Below, in pieces: positions 4,165 to 8,770 of a stretch of DNA of 8,770 nt. The DNA is taken from the NCBI GenBank assembly GCA_013820975.1, contig JACDHQ010000057.1, forward strand, positions 1-8,770. Direction: 5' to 3'. The notes under the pieces are model-generated. The model searched no databases, was not told the DNA's origin, and saw nothing but the letters and a program-made list of their open reading frames with translations. Numbering within the stretch: position 1 is the first letter of the stretch; every line of letters starts with the position of its first letter. The position numbers and the translations under genes were made by a program. The DNA comes from Gemmatimonadaceae bacterium (lineage in GTDB: Bacteria > Gemmatimonadota > Gemmatimonadetes > Gemmatimonadales > Gemmatimonadaceae).

Positions 4165-5163
4165 ATGCGCTTCATCGACAATCTCGGCATCACCGACCCC
4201 ACGCTCAACCTCGCACTCGAGGAATACGTGCTCCGGCACAAGCCGGCCGATGAGGACTGCCTCCTGTTCTACGTCAATGCGCCATCGATCATCATCGGGC
4301 GCAACCAGAACACGATCGAGGAGATCAACACGGCCGTCGTCGATGCGCGCGGCATTACCGTCGTGCGCCGGATTTCCGGAGGCGGCGCGGTCTACCACGA
4401 CCTGGGCAACCTGAACTTCAGCTTCATCACGCCCTTTGAAAAGGGCCGCTTCAACCGGTACGACCACTTCACCAAACCGGTGCTGAGCACGCTTCACGCG
4501 CTCGGCGTGCCCGCCGAACTGGGGGGGCGCAACGATATCCTCGCCGGCGGACGGAAGATTTCCGGCAACGCGCAGTTCGCCACCGCCACGCGCATGTTCA
4601 GCCACGGCACCCTGCTCTTCGACTCCAACCTCGACGACGTGACCGAGGCGCTTCGGCCGAAGCCGGGCAAGGTGGAGTCGAAGGGGGTAAAGTCGATCCG
4701 GAGCCGCGTCGCCAACATCAGCGAGTTCGTGCGCGAACCGATCACGGTCGGCGAGCTGCGCGAGCGACTCCTGGAGGAGATCTTCGGCACGCGGGACCGC
4801 TCGGCGATCCCGTCGATCGAGATCACCGAGCAGGACTGGGATCAGGTCCGCCAGCTGCGCGCCCGGAAGTACGGCAACCGCGCGTGGAACTTCGGTGAAG
4901 ACCCGAAGTGCAACGTGCAGCGGACGAAGCGGTTCCCGGCTGGCGAGATCGACGCACGCATCGACGTGCAGCAGGCGCGGATCGCGCAGATCCGTTTTTT
5001 CGGCGACTACATGGGCCGGCTCGACGTCGCGACGCTGGAGGCACTGCTGGCGGGCGTGGCCTATGACGCACCGTCCGTCGCCGTGGCGCTGTCGGCAGTG
5101 GACGTGCAGGACTACTTCGGTGACGTGAGCCATGCCGAGGTCGTGGAGCTGATAGTGCCGTAG
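4165..5163 (+). CDS. lplA: Lipoate-protein ligase, LplJ/LplA type
   Basis: A 332-residue enzyme that activates lipoate with ATP and transfers it to lipoyl-domain lysines of 2-oxoacid dehydrogenases and GcvH, in the cytosol. Similarity to Bacillus LplJ (about 331 residues) runs end to end: MRFIDNLGITDPTLNLALEE, SIIIGRNQNTIEEIN (41-55), the lipoate-binding RRISGGGAVYHDLGNLNF (68-85), GRNDI (121-125), and GRKISGNAQ (129-137) with the nucleotide-contacting K131, then FSHGTLLFDS and the IRSRVANISEF segment (178-188). The C-terminal accessory domain, about 250-332, is present, so a separate LplB is not needed. ATG 4165 is chosen because homologues begin at this point; ATG 4123 is possible and would add 14 residues, and neither has a clear ribosome binding site. 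No lipoate synthase or dehydrogenase gene is adjacent; the function is scavenging of exogenous lipoate. Confidence 0.93.
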   Translation: MRFIDNLGITDPTLNLALEEYVLRHKPADEDCLLFYVNAPSIIIGRNQNTIEEINTAVVDARGITVVRRISGGGAVYHDLGNLNFSFITPFEKGRFNRYDHFTKPVLSTLHALGVPAELGGRNDILAGGRKISGNAQFATATRMFSHGTLLFDSNLDDVTEALRPKPGKVESKGVKSIRSRVANISEFVREPITVGELRERLLEEIFGTRDRSAIPSIEITEQDWDQVRQLRARKYGNRAWNFGEDPKCNVQRTKRFPAGEIDARIDVQQARIAQIRFFGDYMGRLDVATLEALLAGVAYDAPSVAVALSAVDVQDYFGDVSHAEVVELIVP

Positions 5164-5167
5164 AAGC

Positions 5168-5199
5168 AGCTATCAGCTATCAGCTATCAGCTATCAGCT
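5168..5199 (+). repeat. AGCTATC heptamer tandem array after the lipoate ligase stop
   Basis: Four perfect AGCTATC units (5168-5195) plus a partial AGCT (5196-5199), starting 4 nt after the stop codon TAG (5161-5163). Perfect copies suggest recent slippage expansion. Confidence 0.9.
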
Positions 5200-5239
5200 T
5201 GTTCGGACTCGCGTTGGATCATGCGTCTCTACGGGGCGC

Positions 5240-5400
5240 CAGGATCGGCGGCGCGTGCCAGTTGCCATCGGTACCCGGCTCGTCATCGTAGGCGCACCGG
5301 CACCTGGCATTCATGGCCGGATCGTCATCGCAGGCGCACCGCCAGCCCGCGCTCTGGATCCAGCCGGTTCTCGCAGGCGCACCGCCAGTTCGCCATCACC
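5240..5400. repeat. Degenerate tandem repeat of about 42 bp upstream of the histidine kinase
   Basis: Four related units carry a core of GGCGCACCG or close variants at 5250 (GGCGCGTGC), 5291, 5333 and 5376, spacings of 41, 42 and 43 nt. Around the core, TCGTCATCG[TC]A precedes it in units 2 and 3, and CCAGTT-GCCATC follows it in units 1 and 4. On the minus strand units 3, 2 and 1 share one frame without stops and give Cys-x-Cys-bearing peptides (GWRCACDD, RCRCAYDD, then NWHAPP); unit 4 (NWRCACEN) is shifted by one base. Confidence 0.7.
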
Positions 5401-5420
5401 GCACCCTCGAGCAGTAATTG

Positions 5421-6860
5421 ATGAAGTCTGCACGGACCCGATCGCTCAGCGGCCCATGGATGGGCCGGGCCGCCCTCACCTTCGTCCTCGTGACGCTGGT
5501 GGCGCTCGTGATCGTGCCGTTGCTCGTCCAGCAGCGCGTGGCTGCGCTGCGCAATGACATCGTCAATGCGGAGCCGGCGCGAACGCTGGTCATCCAGCTC
5601 CAGTTCAACCTCGTGCGCGAGATGGCCGCGTTGGGCGAACTCCTGCTGAGCGGTGACGCGGAGTATGCCCGGACCTACGCCCAGGCGCTCGCGGAGGAAC
5701 GAACGCGATTCCGCGAGCTCCACCAGGTTGCGGAGTCGCTCGGACCGGAGATCCTGCGGCAGACGGCGCGCGCGGAGGCACTGGCCAACGAGTGGCACCG
5801 GCGCGTCGCCGCGACCGAGATCGTCGAGCGGTCGCGTTCCGGCGATCCCATCGACGACGTGCCGCGGGAGTCGCCACTGCTCGAGGCGGCGCTCGGCGCG
5901 ACGGCGGCAATCGACGAGGCGATCATCGCCGCGTCGGCCCACAACCGGGAACAGATCGCGGCCGCTGAGCGGCTCGGCCTGCAGGTGACGATCCTGCTGG
6001 CGGTGCTCGCCCTGATCGCCGCCGGCGCGGTGGCCGCGCTCGACGCGCGGTTACGCCGGTTCGCGGACGAGTCGAACGCCCAGCGCGAGGAAGCCGAGGG
6101 GGCACTGGCAGAGACGGCACGCGTGAACGACGCCCGGGCACAGCTCATCCGGGGCATCACCCACGACGTGAAGAACCCCCTCGGTGCCGCGAGGGGCTAC
6201 GCGGAATTGCTCTCGCTGGGGGCGAAGGGCCCAGTACACCCCGACCAGGTGCCGCTGCTGCGTGGCATCGAGCGATCGGTGAACAGTGCGCTCGCGATCA
6301 TCACCGACCTGCTCGACGTCGCCCGCGCCGACAGCGGCGGCCTGCTTGTCCGATGGGCACCCTGCGACGTGACTGCGGTGGTGCACGAAAGTGTCGAGCA
6401 GCACCACGGGGCGGCGGCCACGGCAGGCCTCGAGCTGACCATCGCAGGCGGCGACGTGCCGCACGTCATTCATTCCGACGCGTCCCGGGTGCAGCAGGTG
6501 CTGGGCAACCTGCTGTCGAATGCCATCAAGTACACGCCCCCGCCGGGTAGCGTGACGGTGGCGATCGAGAGCACGACGGCCACCGTGTCCATCCACGTCA
6601 GCGATACGGGCCCGGGGGTGCCGGCGTCGATGCGCGAGTCCATCTTCGACGAGTTCACGCGCCTGCACGATGGCACGCCGCTCAAGGGGCACGGGCTCGG
6701 GCTCGCCATCGCTCGCCGCGTGGCGCGGTTGCTCGGCGGCGACGTGACGGCTGGGGACGCCGCCACCGGCGGCGCGCTGTTCACGCTGTCGCTGCCCACC
6801 GACCGGCGCGCGCCGGTTGGTGCGCCGGCCTCCGAGAGGGATCAGCACCTGCGGCGCTGA
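5421..6860 (+). CDS. Membrane sensor histidine kinase
   Basis: A 479-residue inner-membrane kinase. TM1 is about residues 16-36, a mostly helical periplasmic sensor about 37-186, TM2 about 189-207, then a short coiled-coil linker (209-238). HisKA contains the H-box ITHDVKNPL (246-254) with phosphorylatable H248; HATPase_c shows the N-box NLLSNAIKYTP (363-373), G1 DTGPGVP (395-401), F-box IFDEF (408-412) and G2 GHGLGLAIA (423-431), all intact. The periplasmic region has helical stretches like CHASE3/four-helix-bundle sensors, but the ligand is not inferable, and no HAMP motif is evident. ATG 5421 is preferred over the adjacent TTG 5418; the ribosome binding site is weak. No response regulator lies within the window on either side, so the kinase is an orphan here. 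The last 20 residues are a low-complexity tail containing a palindromic GC-rich stretch. Confidence 0.93.
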   Translation: MKSARTRSLSGPWMGRAALTFVLVTLVALVIVPLLVQQRVAALRNDIVNAEPARTLVIQLQFNLVREMAALGELLLSGDAEYARTYAQALAEERTRFRELHQVAESLGPEILRQTARAEALANEWHRRVAATEIVERSRSGDPIDDVPRESPLLEAALGATAAIDEAIIAASAHNREQIAAAERLGLQVTILLAVLALIAAGAVAALDARLRRFADESNAQREEAEGALAETARVNDARAQLIRGITHDVKNPLGAARGYAELLSLGAKGPVHPDQVPLLRGIERSVNSALAIITDLLDVARADSGGLLVRWAPCDVTAVVHESVEQHHGAAATAGLELTIAGGDVPHVIHSDASRVQQVLGNLLSNAIKYTPPPGSVTVAIESTTATVSIHVSDTGPGVPASMRESIFDEFTRLHDGTPLKGHGLGLAIARRVARLLGGDVTAGDAATGGALFTLSLPTDRRAPVGAPASERDQHLRR

Positions 6861-6882
6861 GACCCCCTCGAGCCGGCACGCG

Positions 6883-8553
6883 TTACTGCTCGAACACCAC
6901 GTCCACGGGAATGCCACGCGCTGACAGGCGGTCGAGGTCCCCCTGCAGCACGGCGTCGATGGTGCCGTAGCGGCTCATGAACGCCACGACGCCGTCGTAG
7001 TCCCCGTTGCCCTGCAGGGTGAGGATGGTCTCGGAGAGCGCGTTCATCGCCTCGCGCATCCGCGCGTCGTCCACGCGCCAGGTGCCGGTCGCCTCATCGC
7101 GGGTGAGCGCCCCCCGCTCGCGGAAGAAGTTGAAGCGCGCGATGTTGGCCCGGCCGTGGGCACTCGCGGCGCCGAAGCGCACCGAGCGGAAGATGCCGGT
7201 GATGAACGTGACGTAATGGTCGCGCAGGTTCGCGTCGGGCATCCCGCCGTCGGCGATCAGCGACGCCACCATGTACAGCCCGAGCACGTCGGCCTTCCCT
7301 TCCTCGAGCCACCCTGCCTGCTCCTTCAGTGCCTCGCGGACGGTGCCGCGCCCGTTGATCGTGTTCTTGATCCCGAGGCCGTGCGCAACCTCGTGGAACA
7401 TGGTGTTGCCGAAGAACGCGTCGAACGTGACGTGCGGCCGCTGGTCGGCGGCGATGAGCGTCGCGGCGATCGGGACCATGATCGCGTCGAACTTGGCGCG
7501 CATCGAGTTCTTCAGCTGCAGCCGGCGCGTTCCCTTCTGCAGCTGGACCGCCTCGTCGTTGGGGAGGTTGATGGCGATCGTCTTCGAGCCCGCGTTCGCA
7601 TCGCCCGCGTAGTAGACGGCGTCGTATGCGTTGAGGTCGGAGTCGGTCCCCGGCGTCTCGCGCCTGTACTCCTCCGGCACCGGGAGCCCGCGCTGCAGTC
7701 CCGGCAACAGCGCCGCGTAGCGGGAGAGCCGCTGGCTCCACTCCTGGTCCTTCACCAGCACAAAGGCTTCGTGGGCCGCCTTGTAGCCGAACAGGGCGTC
7801 CTCGTAGTTCTCGATCGGGCCGATCACGACCTCGATCGTGTTTGTCTTCATGTCGAGCCAGGCGAGGTCGCTCGCCTGGTAGTCGTCGGTGCGCAGCGCC
7901 TGCGCGCGCAGCTCCAGGTAGCGCTTGAGCCCCGGATCGTCGGCAAGGCGGGACGCCTCCAGCAGCTTCGTGGCCGCGCGCGCCGTCTGGGCGGCGAATG
8001 CGTGGTGGTAAGGAACCGCGTACAACCGGCCGTTGGCATCCCGGCGCACGAGGGTGTACAGGCTGCGCAGTGAATCGGCCCGCGCTCCGCCGGCGGCTAC
8101 CTCCCGCTCGAACTCCGCCGCGGTGATGTCGCTCGGGTAGAAGTTGGCGCCCTTCGGCTTCGGCGCCACCCCGGGCACGAACGGCTCGTTGCCGGCCAGC
8201 CGGTCCCACGGACCGTAGTTGATCTCCGCGTATCGCCGCATCCGCGGATCGTCGAGAGACGCGAGCAGCGAGTCACGGGTGCCGAACGCCTGCATCCAGA
8301 ACACCTCGTCCATCGCCTTCGCGGCCTCGATGAGCACGGGGATCATCGCCCGCTCGTTGGCGGTAAGCAGCGCGTAATCCGTCGTGAGGCGAACCGTCGT
8401 GTACTTGGCGAGGCGGGCGTCGATATCTGACGTCACGGTTGGCGAAACCACCGGCGGCAGGGGCGTGGCGACGGTCATGCGCGGCGAGTTGGCACAGCCA
8501 GCTGAGGCCAATGTGGCGAGCGCGAGCGTTAATCCACGGGAAATTGTGAGCAT
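6883..8553 (-). CDS. Dipeptidyl-peptidase III-like (M49) zinc metallopeptidase lipoprotein
   Basis: A 556-residue protein. The N-terminus MLTISRGLTLALATLASAGC is a lipoprotein signal peptide with lipobox Cys20, so the mature protein should be a membrane-anchored periplasmic or outer-membrane lipoprotein. The zinc site is HEVAH (387-391), with the third-ligand motif EEGKAD (417-422), as in M49, where EExxAE/D follows the HExx(x)H motif. Other family-like segments are YGPWDRL (113-119), KGANFYPSDIT (134-144) and GPIENYEDALFGYKAAHEA (245-263). Canonical DPP III has a six-residue HELLGH; this one has the five-residue HEXXH, as reported for Caldithrix DPP III. It would remove N-terminal dipeptides from oligopeptides, but the substrate is unproven. 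An upstream in-frame start at 8682 would add 43 residues ahead of the signal peptide and overlap the divergent gene, so ATG 8553 is preferred. It converges on the histidine kinase with 22 nt between stops. Confidence 0.85.
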   Translation of the reverse strand: MLTISRGLTLALATLASAGCANSPRMTVATPLPPVVSPTVTSDIDARLAKYTTVRLTTDYALLTANERAMIPVLIEAAKAMDEVFWMQAFGTRDSLLASLDDPRMRRYAEINYGPWDRLAGNEPFVPGVAPKPKGANFYPSDITAAEFEREVAAGGARADSLRSLYTLVRRDANGRLYAVPYHHAFAAQTARAATKLLEASRLADDPGLKRYLELRAQALRTDDYQASDLAWLDMKTNTIEVVIGPIENYEDALFGYKAAHEAFVLVKDQEWSQRLSRYAALLPGLQRGLPVPEEYRRETPGTDSDLNAYDAVYYAGDANAGSKTIAINLPNDEAVQLQKGTRRLQLKNSMRAKFDAIMVPIAATLIAADQRPHVTFDAFFGNTMFHEVAHGLGIKNTINGRGTVREALKEQAGWLEEGKADVLGLYMVASLIADGGMPDANLRDHYVTFITGIFRSVRFGAASAHGRANIARFNFFRERGALTRDEATGTWRVDDARMREAMNALSETILTLQGNGDYDGVVAFMSRYGTIDAVLQGDLDRLSARGIPVDVVFEQ

Positions 8554-8666
8554 TGGGCGTCTATCGTGGTGGAAGGTGGATGCATGCTGGACGTTGGGGG
8601 GCAAGCGAGTAGCTTTCGACACAGCGCGCCTTCGGGCGGCATTGCAGGACACCCCTTGCTGCCAGA
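8554..8666. promoter_or_regulatory. Divergent intergenic region between the M49 lipoprotein and PAS genes
   Basis: These 113 nt must carry the start signals of both divergent genes. I see no clear -35/-10 pair, operator palindrome or good ribosome binding site for either gene. Confidence 0.4.
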
Positions 8667-8770
8667 ATGACGCCACCCGCAAAGCTCGACTACGCCGAAC
8701 TCTACCGGGTCGTCGCCGAGACCGCGACCGACGTGATCGTCACCATCGACTCGGCGGGTCTGATCGTGAC
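8667..8770 (+). CDS. PAS-domain sensor protein, 3' partial
   Basis: ATG 8667 opens a frame that runs off the window (34 codons plus 2 nt). Residues 10-34, AELYRVVAETATDVIVTIDSAGLIV, are the typical start of a PAS domain, as at the N-terminus of many sensor histidine kinases and diguanylate cyclases. The output domain is outside the window, so kinase, cyclase or regulator cannot be told apart. It is divergent from the M49 lipoprotein gene. The start is chosen as the only nearby ATG in this frame; no strong ribosome binding site precedes it. Confidence 0.7.
   Translation, partial: MTPPAKLDYAELYRVVAETATDVIVTIDSAGLIV

Noticed and set aside
5164..5420. Possible CRISPR array
   Set aside because: The repeat units are degenerate, adjacent and not separated by unique spacers of constant length, and no cas gene is present.
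5325..5942. Long minus-strand ORF (205 residues) opposite the histidine kinase
   Set aside because: It is antisense to an unambiguous kinase and has no recognisable motif; an open frame like this is common opposite GC-rich genes.
6802..6817. 16-bp perfect palindrome near the 3' end of the histidine kinase gene
   Set aside because: It lies in coding sequence, consists only of GC-rich alternation and has no T-run, so it is not supported as a terminator or operator.
7156..8073. Plus-strand 305-residue ORF opposite the M49 gene
   Set aside because: It is a shadow of the peptidase gene, whose zinc motif and signal peptide are clear.

Overview
The window is a GC-rich (roughly two-thirds G+C) bacterial chromosome segment with short intergenic gaps and no phage, plasmid or transposase genes. 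Gene content (ECF sigma factor with a SnoaL-type tail, M49-like lipoprotein peptidase, LplJ-type lipoate ligase, PAS and histidine-kinase sensors) and base composition would fit Gemmatimonadota or a similar high-GC Gram-negative phylum. That placement is inference; no rRNA or marker gene is present.

Layout. 2-508: 3' end of an ECF sigma factor whose SnoaL-like tail is cut by a stop codon. 640-1095: VOC/glyoxalase-fold protein. 1147-2367: HI0933/BaiN-type flavoprotein with a GTG start. 2368-2709: a gene-free stretch holding a G-rich heptamer array, two hairpins, and what I read as a complete transcriptional riboswitch, meaning a cyclic-dinucleotide-I (GEMM-I) aptamer (2500-2591) followed by an intrinsic terminator (2618-2687). 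2710-3078: the 122-residue, receiver-like protein controlled by that riboswitch. 3085-3336 (minus): short TraR/DksA-type zinc-finger protein with a strong ribosome binding site. 3337-3712: a hairpin-rich gap with an intrinsic terminator. 3713-4087 (minus): small cupin. 4165-5163: lipoate-protein ligase. 5164-5420: two tandem-repeat arrays. 5421-6860: membrane sensor histidine kinase with no response regulator beside it. 6883-8553 (minus): DPP III/M49-like metallopeptidase lipoprotein. 8667 to the end: start of a divergent PAS-domain protein.

The most notable item is the riboswitch. Its P1b arm, GNRA loop and GCAAAGCC core align without gaps to the Vibrio Vc2 c-di-GMP-I aptamer as I remember it. 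The ligand-contacting base equivalent to G20 is A, the change associated with 3',3'-cGAMP-sensing (GEMM-Ib) members. It controls a pseudo-receiver protein that lacks the phosphoacceptor Asp, so a nucleotide signal may feed a non-phosphorylated receiver-like output.

A second theme is repeats at 3' gene ends. Three separate period-7 arrays begin at or within a few bases of three different stop codons, and a degenerate array of about 42 bp precedes the histidine kinase. Otherwise the genes are unrelated single-gene or two-gene units; no larger operon or defence system is visible.
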